Shown here: positions 40,379 to 47,958 of the stretch, one piece after another
Layout: every line of letters begins with the position of its first letter
Position numbering within the stretch: the stretch's first letter is position 1
DNA from: CAYTZH01 sp964442285
GTDB lineage: Bacteria > Myxococcota_A > UBA9160 > JAFDET01
NCBI GenBank assembly: GCA_964442285.1
Contig: CAYTZH010000024.1
Location: 1 to 64,000 of the forward strand
Direction: 5' to 3'
Length of the DNA: 64,000 bases
Notes under the pieces: model-generated
What the model saw: only the letters and a program-made list of their open reading frames with translations
The model's database searches: none
What the model was told of the DNA's origin: nothing
Made by a program: the position numbers and the translations under genes

Positions 40379-40612
40379 TTGGGCGAGGCCGTTCGGGAGC
40401 GCCGGCGCGTGCCCTGGATCCTGTGGCCCTTCTGGGCCCTGTGGCGACTGCTGACCTTCGTCCTGGAGGTCACGGGCCGGCTCCTCTGCGGCGTGGTCGG
40501 CCTCGCCCTCCTGGTCGTCGGGGTGACGATGACGCTCTCGGTGGTGGGCGCGCCGCTGGGCATTCCCATGGCCCTGGTGGGCTTCCTGCTCCTGCTGCGG
40601 GCGGTGTTCTGA
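40379..40612 (+). CDS. small membrane protein
   Basis: About 77 residues; no family recognised. A basic start (GEAVRERRRVPW) precedes two hydrophobic helices, LTFVLEVTGRLLCGVVGLALLVVGV and GIPMALVGFLLLLRAVF. TTG 40379 is the best-placed start, 1 nt after the upstream stop. It lies in a tight series of small membrane protein genes. Confidence 0.55.
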   Translation: MGEAVRERRRVPWILWPFWALWRLLTFVLEVTGRLLCGVVGLALLVVGVTMTLSVVGAPLGIPMALVGFLLLLRAVF

Positions 40613-40613
40613 G

Positions 40614-41021
40614 ATGACCCGGACCGCTGCGGGCGAAGTGCGCTTCCACGCCGACGATCTCGTCCTGACCGACCGGGAGCTGCGGCTGCCGGGGACCAGC
40701 TACCCGCTGGCCCAGATCGACGGCGCGAGCACCGTCCGGGAGCCCGCCGCCGCCAGCGGGCCCGTGATGATGATCGTCGCGGGGCTGGTCTGCCTGCTGG
40801 CCGCCGTCGGCGAGGTGGGCTTCCTGGGCGTCGCGCTCTCGGTGGTCCTGATCGGCGCCGCCGTGGTGTGGTGGACGCGAAAGCGACCGACCTTCCAGCT
40901 GCGGGTACGGACCCCGTCCGAGGAGACCGTGGTCTTCGAGAGCCGGGACGAGGAGCGGGTGCGACAGGCGGCCGACGCCCTCGCGGCGGCGCTGGCCTCG
41001 CGGGAAGGAGAGACCTCGTGA
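40614..41021 (+). CDS. DUF6232-like membrane protein
   Basis: A 135-residue protein: a beta-rich N-terminus (VRFHADDLVLTDRELRLPGTSYPLAQIDGAS), a hydrophobic hairpin (VMMIVAGLVCLLAAVGEVGFLGVALSVVLIGAAVVWW, two helices), then a soluble segment RVRTPSEETVVFESRDEERVRQAADALAAAL. This layout matches my memory of DUF6232 proteins. ATG 40614 follows the previous stop by 1 nt. Confidence 0.6.
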   Translation: MTRTAAGEVRFHADDLVLTDRELRLPGTSYPLAQIDGASTVREPAAASGPVMMIVAGLVCLLAAVGEVGFLGVALSVVLIGAAVVWWTRKRPTFQLRVRTPSEETVVFESRDEERVRQAADALAAALASREGETS

Positions 41022-41224
41022 CGGAGGAGCCCCGCGCCTCCTGGCTCCGCGTCCTGCGCAGCGAGCCGCTCCTGACGGGCGTCCTGCTGGCCTGCACGCT
41101 CGCCGGGGCCGTCGGCTGCCTCCTGTTCCTGAGCGAGGACTGGGCCGCCTGGCGACGCATCGTGGGCGGCGCCATGGGCGGCCTGCTCGTGGGGCTGTGC
41201 ATCCTCGCGGGCCGGCTGTTCTAG
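41018..41224 (+). CDS. small membrane protein
   Basis: A 68-residue predicted protein with two hydrophobic helices (LLTGVLLACTLAGAVGCLLFL and IVGGAMGGLLVGLCILAG) and a polar N-terminus. No family recognised. GTG 41018 overlaps the upstream stop (GTGA), with GGAAGGAG 6-13 nt upstream, and its TAG shares a base with the next GTG, so translation is probably coupled on both sides. Confidence 0.55.
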   Translation: MTEEPRASWLRVLRSEPLLTGVLLACTLAGAVGCLLFLSEDWAAWRRIVGGAMGGLLVGLCILAGRLF

Positions 41225-41676
41225 TGGCCGCGGCCGCGGCGACCGCCGTCGTCCGGGTGGCGGAGACCGACCACGCCATCCTCGCCTGCTTCGACGTCCT
41301 GCGCGAGCTGCGCACCCGACTCGAGCGGGGCGAGTTCCTCGAACGCGTGCGCGCCCAGCAGCGCCAGGGCTACGCGCTGGCCTACGTGGACGACGCCGGC
41401 CGACCCGTCGCCGTGGCGGGGTTCCGGATCGGGGAGTGCCTCGCCTGGGGACGCTTCCTCTACGTCGACGACCTGGTGACCGCCGAGGCCGCCCGCTCCC
41501 GGGGCTTCGGTGCCATGTTGATCCGCTGGCTGCGGGAGCGCGCGCGGGCCGCGGGCTGCGAGCAGCTCCACCTGGACTCCGGCACCCACCGGGCCGATGC
41601 CCACCGCTTCTACGTGCGCGAGGGCCTGCGCATCACCAGCTACCACTTCGGCGAGGTGCTGACCCCGGCGGAGTGA
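41224..41676 (+). CDS. GNAT family N-acetyltransferase
   Basis: A 150-residue acetyltransferase. FLYVDDLVTAEAARSRGFGAMLIRWL holds the acetyl-CoA pyrophosphate loop, and LHLDSGTHRADAHRFYVREGL is the usual C-terminal motif. GTG 41224 shares one base with the stop of the previous gene. Its stop is 4 nt from the stop of the converging TerB-like gene. Confidence 0.88.
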   Translation: MAAAAATAVVRVAETDHAILACFDVLRELRTRLERGEFLERVRAQQRQGYALAYVDDAGRPVAVAGFRIGECLAWGRFLYVDDLVTAEAARSRGFGAMLIRWLRERARAAGCEQLHLDSGTHRADAHRFYVREGLRITSYHFGEVLTPAE

Positions 41677-41680
41677 CGCC

Positions 41681-42274
41681 TCAGGCGTCGCCGAGGGCGG
41701 CGTCGAGCCGGGTCAGGGTCGCCTCCTCGGAGGCGGAGACCCTGCTGCCGAGCCCCAGGAAGCCGCCGGCCGCCTCGGCCACGGCGCGCGCCCGGCCCAG
41801 GATCTTCTCGCGGAAGGCGGCGCGCTCGCCGCCCTGGAGCTCCGCCGCCAGGGCGGTCACGAACTGGCTCCACACGTCGAAGAGCTCGGAGGGCGGGCGA
41901 TCGTGGGTCCAGATCCGGAGCAGGGCATAGCTCAGGGACTCCCGGCCGATCCCGGTGGACTCCGCGCCCGCCAGGATCGCGTCCCGCTCCTTGGCGTCCA
42001 TGTGGCCGTCGGCCCAGGCGACCTCCACCAGGGGCACCAGGGTCAGGGCCGCCAGGGTCTCGGCGCGGATTCCCAGGGCGACCAGCCGATCGAGCAGGGC
42101 GGTGTCGTGGATGCCCGTGCCCTCGGCGAGCTCCTGGCGCATGCGTCCCTCGGCCGCCTGCAGCTCGGGCCGCAGGGCCCCCGCCTCCTCGCCCTGGTAG
42201 AAGGTGTCGCCCAGGGTCCGGGCGGTGGCGTCGACCATGGGGTTGCCGGGTTCGTTCGCGCGCTCGTCGCTCAT
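41681..42274 (-). CDS. TerB-like helical protein
   Basis: A 197-residue, largely helical soluble protein. LTLVPLVEVAWADGHMDAKERDAIL has the ADG-x-x-x-x-x-E pattern of the TerB/tellurite-resistance fold, which binds metal. The rest is not recognised. A link to tellurite resistance is not implied. ATG 42274 has GGGAGGCGC just upstream. It is divergent from the aquaporin gene. Confidence 0.6.
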   Translation of the reverse strand: MSDERANEPGNPMVDATARTLGDTFYQGEEAGALRPELQAAEGRMRQELAEGTGIHDTALLDRLVALGIRAETLAALTLVPLVEVAWADGHMDAKERDAILAGAESTGIGRESLSYALLRIWTHDRPPSELFDVWSQFVTALAAELQGGERAAFREKILGRARAVAEAAGGFLGLGSRVSASEEATLTRLDAALGDA

Positions 42275-42345
42275 GGCTGCGCCTCCCTCGAATCGTCGGC
42301 GGCCAACCATACGCCAGCTCGGCGCCCGGCGGTACAATCCGCCGA

Positions 42346-43017
42346 ATGCCGCCGCTCCGCCGCTGCGCCGCCGAGGCCATCGGAACCTTCGCCCTGGTCT
42401 TCGCCGGGACCGGCGCCATCGTGGTCGATCAGGCCAGCGGCGGCAGCCTCTCCCACCCGGGCGTCGCGCTGACCTTCGGGCTCGTGGTGATGGTGATGAT
42501 CTACGCCGTCGGCGACGTGTCGGGCGCCCACCTGAACCCGGCGGTGACCCTGGGCTTCTGGGCTGCCCGGCGCCTGCCCGGACGCGACGTCCTGCCCTAC
42601 GCCGCCAGCCAGTGCGCGGGGGCCCTGGTGGGGAGCGGCCTCCTGGCGCTGCTCATCCGCGATCCGGGCGGGCTGGGCGCGACGGCGCCCGCGGGCGCCG
42701 TGTCCCAGGCCTTCGCCTTCGAGGTGATCCTGACCTTCTTCCTCATGTTCGTGATCCTTGGCGTCGCCACGGGCGCCCAGGAGAAGGGCGTGATGGCCGG
42801 CGTGGCCGTGGGCGCGACGGTCGGCCTGGCCGCCCTGTTCGGGGGACCGATCTGCGGCGCCTCCATGAACCCGGCGCGCTCCCTCGCCCCCGCGGTGGTG
42901 AGCGGGGAGCTCGGCCACCTCTGGCTCTACCTGGCCGCGCCGCCGCTGGGCGCCCTGCTCGCCGTCCTCGGCTGCCGCTGCGTGCGCGAGCCCGGCTGCT
43001 GCGGAGGCTCTCCCTAG
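42346..43017 (+). CDS. aquaporin / MIP family channel
   Basis: A 223-residue channel with six membrane helices and the two NPA half-helices: GAHLNPAVTLG near residue 60 and GASMNPARSLAP near residue 175, the second with the selectivity-filter arginine. It should conduct water or small neutral solutes across the inner membrane. The C-terminus ends with a cysteine-rich CRCVREPGCCGGSP, unusual for the family. ATG 42346 lies exactly 7 nt after TACAAT (42333-42338), the cleanest leaderless promoter here. Confidence 0.93.
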   Translation: MPPLRRCAAEAIGTFALVFAGTGAIVVDQASGGSLSHPGVALTFGLVVMVMIYAVGDVSGAHLNPAVTLGFWAARRLPGRDVLPYAASQCAGALVGSGLLALLIRDPGGLGATAPAGAVSQAFAFEVILTFFLMFVILGVATGAQEKGVMAGVAVGATVGLAALFGGPICGASMNPARSLAPAVVSGELGHLWLYLAAPPLGALLAVLGCRCVREPGCCGGSP

Positions 43018-43069
43018 GCCGACGCGCCCGCGGCCGGCCCGCGGCCGGGCAGCGGCCGGGCCGCGGCCG

Positions 43070-43903
43070 TCAGGTCCAGCCTTCGTGCTCCGTGGCGAAG
43101 ACGTGGGCGTAGAGGTTCGCCGTCCACTGGCGCCCTTCGAGGGTGGCCGAGAGATGCCCCAGGCCCGACTTGATGTAGCGGTAGACCACGCTCCAGTAGA
43201 AGTTCGGGTAGCCCGCGCGCAGGTCCGCCGGGCTCTTGTAGCCGAGCTTCTCGTTCATGCCCGTCTCCTCGAACTCGCGGTAGAGCGCGGGAAGCTTGCG
43301 CAGGTAGTTCGGATCGGCGAGCTGGCCGATCAGGTCTGCGGCGCGGACCAGGCCTCGGTAGTCGGCGGTGTTCTGGACATCGGTGTCCTCGGGCGTGGGG
43401 AAGCGCGTGAGCTCGATGTTCTTGGCGATCTGCTCGGCGTCGATCAGCTCGTGGCCGCCGAAGCGCTCCAGCACGAAGCGCTTGCCCCGGTCGATGTGGT
43501 AGGGCGTGAGGAAGGCGTCGGTGGCGCCGGCCGCGAACGACACGGTCTCGTCGGCGGTGCCCGTGGCGCAGGTGTCGCCGCGGTCGTCGCGACACACGCC
43601 CTTTACGTAGCCGATGTCGTGACACAGGAGCGAGATCACGAAGTGCATCCAGTCGCTGGGGGAGACGCCGCCCTCGCGGATGTGCTTCCCGATCAGGATC
43701 TGCTGGCCGACCAGGGTGACCATGATGGTGTGCTCGACCGTGTGGTAGAAGGCGTCCGTGGCCGCGATGCGCTCGAGGGCCATCCGGCCCGCCCACGCGA
43801 GGATCTCGCAGTAGTCGGAGCGGAGGTTCCCGTAGTTGCGGCGGTAGTCCCGCTGGAGCTTCTCCACGAAGGCGTCGATGACGATGTCGGTCGCGTTGAA
43901 CAC
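43070..43903 (-). CDS. HD-domain metal-dependent phosphohydrolase
   Basis: A 277-residue protein with HTVEHTIMVTLVG providing the first histidine and LLCHDIGYVKGVC the HD pair of the HD superfamily. Members hydrolyse phosphate esters or nucleotides, including cyclic dinucleotides, but the HD-GYP motif is absent. Conserved CRDDRGDTCATG after the HD pair is distinctive but not known to me. GTG 43903 has GGGAGGA 5 nt upstream. It is divergent from dgkA and converges on the aquaporin gene. Confidence 0.82.
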   Translation of the reverse strand: MFNATDIVIDAFVEKLQRDYRRNYGNLRSDYCEILAWAGRMALERIAATDAFYHTVEHTIMVTLVGQQILIGKHIREGGVSPSDWMHFVISLLCHDIGYVKGVCRDDRGDTCATGTADETVSFAAGATDAFLTPYHIDRGKRFVLERFGGHELIDAEQIAKNIELTRFPTPEDTDVQNTADYRGLVRAADLIGQLADPNYLRKLPALYREFEETGMNEKLGYKSPADLRAGYPNFYWSVVYRYIKSGLGHLSATLEGRQWTANLYAHVFATEHEGWT

Positions 43904-44012
43904 GCGTTCCTCCCGGCTGCCCGTCCAGCGGCGATCATACCCCGATCGGTCCCGGACCGGGGGCGCGGAGCGATCTGCGGCGTGAAGACCGGGCGTCGGA
44001 TACCCTGCCCTC

Positions 44013-44435
44013 GTGACGAATGCGCCGGGCGAATCCGCGCCCCCGTCGCCGGGCGAACCCGTGCCCCCGTTCTCGATCGGCGCGCGCCTGCGGAGCTTCC
44101 GGTACGCCGGGCGCGGGGTTTGGACGCTGCTCCGCACCCAGCACAACGCCTGGATCCACGCCCTGGCCACGTTGGCCGTGGCGACCCTGGCGGGCCTGCT
44201 CGGGGTCTCGCGCCAGGAGTGGGCGCTGCTCGTGCTCGCCGCGGTCGCGGTGTGGTCGGCGGAGGGTCTCAACACGGCCCTCGAGGCCCTGTGCGACGTC
44301 GCCTCGCCGGGGCTCCATCCGCTGGTCGAGCGGGCCAAGGACGTGGCGGCCGGAGCGGTGCTCCTGGCCGCCGGCGGCGCGGCGGTCGTCGGGCTCCTCG
44401 TCCTCGGACCGCCGCTGCTCGCGTGGCTGCGCTGA
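44013..44435 (+). CDS. dgkA: diacylglycerol / undecaprenol kinase
   Basis: A 140-residue membrane kinase of the prokaryotic DAGK family with three helices. SFRYAGRGVWTLLRTQHNAWIHALAT, AEGLNTALEALCDVASP and HPLVERAKDVAAGAVLL are the conserved active-site segments, including the catalytic glutamate and asparagine pair. The low similarity to enteric DgkA and the AEGLNTA form suggest the undecaprenol-kinase branch. GTG 44013 follows TACCCT by 6 nt. The next ORF overlaps its last 13 bp. Confidence 0.88.
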   Translation: MTNAPGESAPPSPGEPVPPFSIGARLRSFRYAGRGVWTLLRTQHNAWIHALATLAVATLAGLLGVSRQEWALLVLAAVAVWSAEGLNTALEALCDVASPGLHPLVERAKDVAAGAVLLAAGGAAVVGLLVLGPPLLAWLR

Positions 44436-44662
44436 GGCGCTGGGCGCTGCGCGTGGTCCTGCTCCCGCTCGGTGGCGTGGTTCTGTTCGGGGTGGTGACC
44501 GGCGTGGCCCTGGAGGGCGGCGAGGTCGTGGTGCTCCGCATCGCCGGTCCCGACGGCCCCCGGGAGACGCCGACCTGGCTCGCCGAGGCCGACGGCGTGC
44601 TCTGGCCCGAGGACACCTCGCGCTCGGTGACCGTACGGCTGGTGTCCGCCGGTGGCCCCTGA
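44423..44662 (+). CDS. truncated nitroreductase-like split-barrel protein
   Basis: A 79-residue ORF: one hydrophobic helix (VVLLPLGGVVLFGVVTGVAL) then GGEVVVLRIAGPDGPRETPTWLAEADGVLW, which lines up with GEVVTLRVRADDGEVHETRLWVVEYDGRLW of the 145-residue protein at 39940. It stops where the second half of the barrel should begin, so it lacks the cofactor-binding remainder. It overlaps dgkA by 13 bp and the phosphotransferase gene by 11 bp. It may be a decayed duplicate or a short functional form. Confidence 0.6.
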   Translation: MAALRRWALRVVLLPLGGVVLFGVVTGVALEGGEVVVLRIAGPDGPRETPTWLAEADGVLWPEDTSRSVTVRLVSAGGP

Positions 44663-45617
44663 ACGTCCGCCCTGGGACCGCGTCCTCGCGCGCCTCGGTC
44701 CCGACCTCCCGCCGCGGGCGGCGGCGCGCTTCGGCGCGGAGCCCGGATCCCTGGAGTGTGTGGGCCGGGTCGCCAACGCCGTCTACGGCTTTCGTCGAGC
44801 CGGCTCGGGTGGCAGCGCCTACCTGCGCATCGTCCACGCCGATCTGCGCGGCGCAGACGAGGTGGCCGCGGCGGTCGACTTCCTGCGACACCTCCACGGC
44901 GCGGGGGCACCCGTCTGCGAGCCGCTCCGCTCCCGCGACGGGCGCTTCGTCGAGACCCTGGGCCGGGCGGACGAGATCTTCCTGGCCACCGCGGTCGCCG
45001 CGGTGCCCGGCGAGCCCCTCGATGCCTGCGTGCCCTCGCCGCTCCTCTTCCGGGCCTGGGGACGGGCGCTCGGCGCGCTCCACGCCGCGTCCGTCACCTA
45101 CCCTGGAGATGCGCACTCGTACCTCACCTGGCCGTCCCTCTGGGAGCCGGTGGCCGCGCGCCTCGACCCCGCGGACGCCGGCGCCCGCGCCGCCCATCGC
45201 CGCCTCGACGCCTGGCAGGCGGAGGTCTTCCCGACGCTCCCCTGGCACCTCTGCCACGCCGACTACCGGGCGGGCAACCAGCACTTCGACGGCGAGCGGG
45301 TCTGGACCTTCGACTTCGACGAGCCCCTGCACGCGCCCCTCGCCTGGGACCTGGCGCGACCCTTCCTCGAGCTCGCCGTCCGGCCGCGCGACGAGCGTCG
45401 CGCCCTCCTGGCATCCTTCGGCGAGGGCTACGCCAGCGTCCGCGACTGGCCCCCACTCTGGCCCGGGGCCCTCCCCGAGCTGCTGGCCGCGAAGGCGCTG
45501 GAGATGTTCGCCTGGAGCCGCACCTGCTGGCAGGGCGACGTGCTTCCGGGTGGCGAGTCCCGGGCCACCTGGGAGACCCGACTGCGGCGCCTGTTCGAGT
45601 CGCCGCCGCCCTGGTGA
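44652..45617 (+). CDS. aminoglycoside phosphotransferase (APH) family kinase
   Basis: A 321-residue protein-kinase-like fold. LPWHLCHADYRAGNQHFDGERVWTFDFDEP is the catalytic region, cited in parts: HADYRAGN is the Brenner motif with the catalytic aspartate, and FDFDE provides the magnesium-binding aspartate. Many APH-family enzymes phosphorylate choline, homoserine or sugars, so antibiotic resistance should not be assumed. GTG 44652. Its stop codon is the first three bases of a 24-bp tandem repeat. Confidence 0.82.
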   Translation: MAPERPPWDRVLARLGPDLPPRAAARFGAEPGSLECVGRVANAVYGFRRAGSGGSAYLRIVHADLRGADEVAAAVDFLRHLHGAGAPVCEPLRSRDGRFVETLGRADEIFLATAVAAVPGEPLDACVPSPLLFRAWGRALGALHAASVTYPGDAHSYLTWPSLWEPVAARLDPADAGARAAHRRLDAWQAEVFPTLPWHLCHADYRAGNQHFDGERVWTFDFDEPLHAPLAWDLARPFLELAVRPRDERRALLASFGEGYASVRDWPPLWPGALPELLAAKALEMFAWSRTCWQGDVLPGGESRATWETRLRRLFESPPPW

Positions 45618-45674
45618 CGGGGCACCGCGGGCCCCCGCTGACGGGGCACCGCGGGCCCCGCCGACGGGGTGCGG
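45615..45674. repeat. 24-bp tandem repeat, two copies plus part of a third
   Basis: A unit beginning TGACGGGGCACCGCGGGCCC starts at 45615 and again at 45639, and GACGGGGTGCGG begins at 45663. The TGA in the first unit is the stop codon of the APH-family gene. The array separates that gene from the next acetyltransferase. Confidence 0.85.
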
Positions 45675-45716
45675 CCGCCGGCGGCTGGGGCATCCTGTGG
45701 GGCGGAGGAAGCTTCC

Positions 45717-46238
45717 TTGGCCGAGCGCCAGATCCGGCCCGCGCGAGACGCCGACCTGGCGGCACTGAACGCGATCTACAACCACTACATCGAGCACACG
45801 GCGATCACCTTCGACATCGAGCCGTGGACCGCGGCGGAGCGCGCGAACTGGTTCGCGAGCTTCGACGCACGCGGGCGTCACCGGCTGCTGGTCCTGGAGG
45901 ACGGCCCCTCGGGCGAGCTGCTCGGCTATGCCTGCAGCCGCACCTTCCGCACCAAGGCCGCCTATGCGCCGTCGGTGGAGACCAGCATCTACCTCCGGCA
46001 CGACGCCACCGGCGCGGGTCTGGGTCGGCCGCTCTACACGGCCCTGTTCGACGCGCTGGCCAACGAGGACGTGCACCGGGCCTACGCGGGGGTGACCCTG
46101 CCGAACGACGCATCCGAGCGCCTGCACGAGCGGATCGGCTTCCGTCCCATCGGGCTCTACCACGAGGTGGGCCGCAAGTTCGATCGCTGGTGGAGCGTGC
46201 GCTGGTTCGAGAAGCGCCTGGGCGGAGCCGACGCATGA
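45717..46238 (+). CDS. GNAT acetyltransferase, phosphinothricin-acetyltransferase type
   Basis: About 173 residues. RPARDADLAALNAIYNHYIEHTAITFDIEPW at the start and KFDRWWSVRWFEKRL at the end match the Pat/MddA branch of GNATs; HDATGAGLGRPLYTALFDAL is the acetyl-CoA loop. Members acetylate phosphinothricin, methionine sulfone or sulfoximine, usually as broad detoxification enzymes. TTG 45717 is supported by GGAGGA 7 nt upstream. Two further GNAT genes follow with overlapping starts. Confidence 0.87.
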   Translation: MAERQIRPARDADLAALNAIYNHYIEHTAITFDIEPWTAAERANWFASFDARGRHRLLVLEDGPSGELLGYACSRTFRTKAAYAPSVETSIYLRHDATGAGLGRPLYTALFDALANEDVHRAYAGVTLPNDASERLHERIGFRPIGLYHEVGRKFDRWWSVRWFEKRLGGADA

Positions 46239-46738
46239 CGGAGCTCACGAGCGAACGCCTGCGCCTGCGACACTTCCGCGACGATGACACCGACGCCTAT
46301 GCCCGCATGCTCGCCGACCCGGAGGCCGTGCGCTTCCTGGGGCACGGCCCCCTGCCGCGGCACGAGGCCTGGCGACAGATGGCCATGCTGATGGGCCACT
46401 GGACGCTGCGGGGCTTCGGCATGTGGGCGGTGGAGGAACGGACCCGCGGCGAGCTCGTGGGCCGGGTGGGCTTCCACCAGCCGGAGGGCTGGCCCGGCTT
46501 CGAGATCGGCTGGCTGGTGGAGCCCTCGCGCTGGGGCCGCGGCTACGCCACCGAGGCCGCGCGCACCTGCCTCGACTGGGCGCGCGCCCACCGCGAGGAG
46601 GAGCGGGTGATCAGCCTGATCCACCCCGAGAACCTGGCGTCGATCGCCGTGGCCGAGAAGCTCGGCGAGCGCTTCGAGCGCCGCCACGAGCTGTTCGGCG
46701 TGGAGGTCTCGATCTACGGCCGGGAGCTCCGCCCGTGA
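46235..46738 (+). CDS. GNAT acetyltransferase, RimJ/RimL type
   Basis: A 167-residue acetyltransferase. LTSERLRLRHFRDDDTDAYARMLADPEAV is the classical RimJ/RimL opening, EIGWLVEPSRWGRGYATEAAR the acetyl-CoA loop, and HPENLASIAVAEKLGERF the final motif. The substrate could be a protein N-terminus or a small molecule. ATG 46235 overlaps the preceding stop (ATGA), and its stop overlaps the next GTG. Confidence 0.9.
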   Translation: MTELTSERLRLRHFRDDDTDAYARMLADPEAVRFLGHGPLPRHEAWRQMAMLMGHWTLRGFGMWAVEERTRGELVGRVGFHQPEGWPGFEIGWLVEPSRWGRGYATEAARTCLDWARAHREEERVISLIHPENLASIAVAEKLGERFERRHELFGVEVSIYGRELRP

Positions 46739-47343
46739 CCAGACTCGGCAAGCCGCCGCGGCGGGTGCGCGAGGTCGCCCGCCACGAGGTCGCGGCTCTC
46801 TCCCGGGTCCTCGCCCAGGCCTTCGAGAAGGATCCCGTCCATCGCTGGATCTACCCCGGCGAGCTCGAGTACCGACGCCACAGCGCGGGCACCTTCGCCA
46901 CCTTGCTGGGCTACTGCCGGCGACACGGCACCCCGCTCACCACGGACGGCGGCGAGGGCGCGGCCCTCTGGTACGGGCCCGACAAGCCCAAGCCCGGGCG
47001 CGTGGCCGAGACCCTCTTCGGGCTGCGCATGGCGCGTCGCTTCTGGCGCCGCGCCGGCCTGCTCCAGCACGGCTTCCGGGACATCGAAGCCGCCCACCCG
47101 AAGGAGCCCCACTGGTACCTGGCGGTGCTGGGCACGGACCCGACCCACCAGGGCGGAGGCGTCGGCGGCGCCCTGCTCGGACCCATCCTCCGCCGCTGCG
47201 ACACCGAACAGCGTCTTGCCTGGCTCGAGGCCTCCCGCATCGAGAACGTGCCCTACTACCAGCGCTTCGGGTTCCACGTGGTGCGGGAGATCCCGCTGCC
47301 CGCGGGCCCCTCGGTCTGGGCCATGCGCCGGGACCCCCGATGA
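46735..47343 (+). CDS. GNAT family N-acetyltransferase
   Basis: A 202-residue acetyltransferase of the group with a long helical insert before the cofactor loop: WYLAVLGTDPTHQGGGVGGALLGPIL, then ASRIENVPYYQRFGFHVVREIPLP. The insert HKFWRRAGLL-like segment (here RRFWRRAGLLQHGFRD) and KEPHWYL are typical of this group. Substrate unknown. GTG 46735 and its stop both overlap neighbours by 4 nt. Confidence 0.85.
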   Translation: MTRLGKPPRRVREVARHEVAALSRVLAQAFEKDPVHRWIYPGELEYRRHSAGTFATLLGYCRRHGTPLTTDGGEGAALWYGPDKPKPGRVAETLFGLRMARRFWRRAGLLQHGFRDIEAAHPKEPHWYLAVLGTDPTHQGGGVGGALLGPILRRCDTEQRLAWLEASRIENVPYYQRFGFHVVREIPLPAGPSVWAMRRDPR

Positions 47344-47891
47344 GCCTGCCGGACCCCTACGCCTGGGTGTCGGCCCCGGCGCGACGGGCAGCGTTCGGGG
47401 TGGCGACCGCCCTCACCCTCGCCGTCATGGCGGGCCTGGGCGTCCTCGGCGCGCCGCTGGCCAACGAGGCGGCGCCCCAGGGCATCCTCTCCTTCGAGTT
47501 CGCCGGCGACGCGGAGACCGCCGCCCGCATCGTCGCCTCCTGGGACGCGCAGGAGCGCGTCCGCGCCGCGCTCAACACCGGCCTCGACTACCTGTTCATG
47601 CCCGCCTACGCGGTGTCGATCGGGCTGGCGTGCGTGCTGCTCGCCGGTGCGGGGGTGGCCCCGCGCCTCGGCGTCGCCCTGGCCTGGGGCCTGCTGCTGG
47701 CCGCCGCGTTCGACGCCGTGGAGAATCTGGCCCTGATCCGACTGCTCATGCAGGATCCGGACCCGCTCTGGCCGGCGCTCGCGGCGGCCTGCGCAGCGCC
47801 CAAGTTCGCGCTGGTGGCGGCCGGCCTCCTCTACGCCGCCGCGGGCGGTGCCGCGCGCCTCCTCCGACACCTTCGGGGAGATCGCGCTTGA
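47340..47891 (+). CDS. membrane protein, unknown function
   Basis: A 183-residue protein with about four hydrophobic helices (AAFGVATALTLAVMAGLGVLG, GLDYLFMPAYAVSIGLACVLL, LGVALAWGLLLAAAFDAVENLALI, PKFALVAAGLLYAAAGGAA). Between the first two, FEFAGDAETAARIVASWDAQERVRAALNTGLDYLFM, cited in parts, is an amphipathic segment that may face the periplasm. FDAVENLALIRLL recurs in other unnamed bacterial membrane proteins. ATG 47340 overlaps the GNAT stop (ATGA). Confidence 0.65.
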   Translation: MSLPDPYAWVSAPARRAAFGVATALTLAVMAGLGVLGAPLANEAAPQGILSFEFAGDAETAARIVASWDAQERVRAALNTGLDYLFMPAYAVSIGLACVLLAGAGVAPRLGVALAWGLLLAAAFDAVENLALIRLLMQDPDPLWPALAAACAAPKFALVAAGLLYAAAGGAARLLRHLRGDRA

Positions 47892-47958
47892 TCCGCCCGG
47901 GCGATCCACCTAGGGTTGGGGGGCGCGCCCGCCGCAACCCCCGCCCGGGAGCCCCCCG

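Noticed and set aside
41681..42274. Tellurite resistance operon
   Set aside because: Only one TerB-like motif is visible and no other ter genes are present.
44652..45617. Aminoglycoside resistance gene
   Set aside because: It has the APH fold and catalytic motifs, but the family covers many metabolic kinases and nothing in the context indicates resistance.
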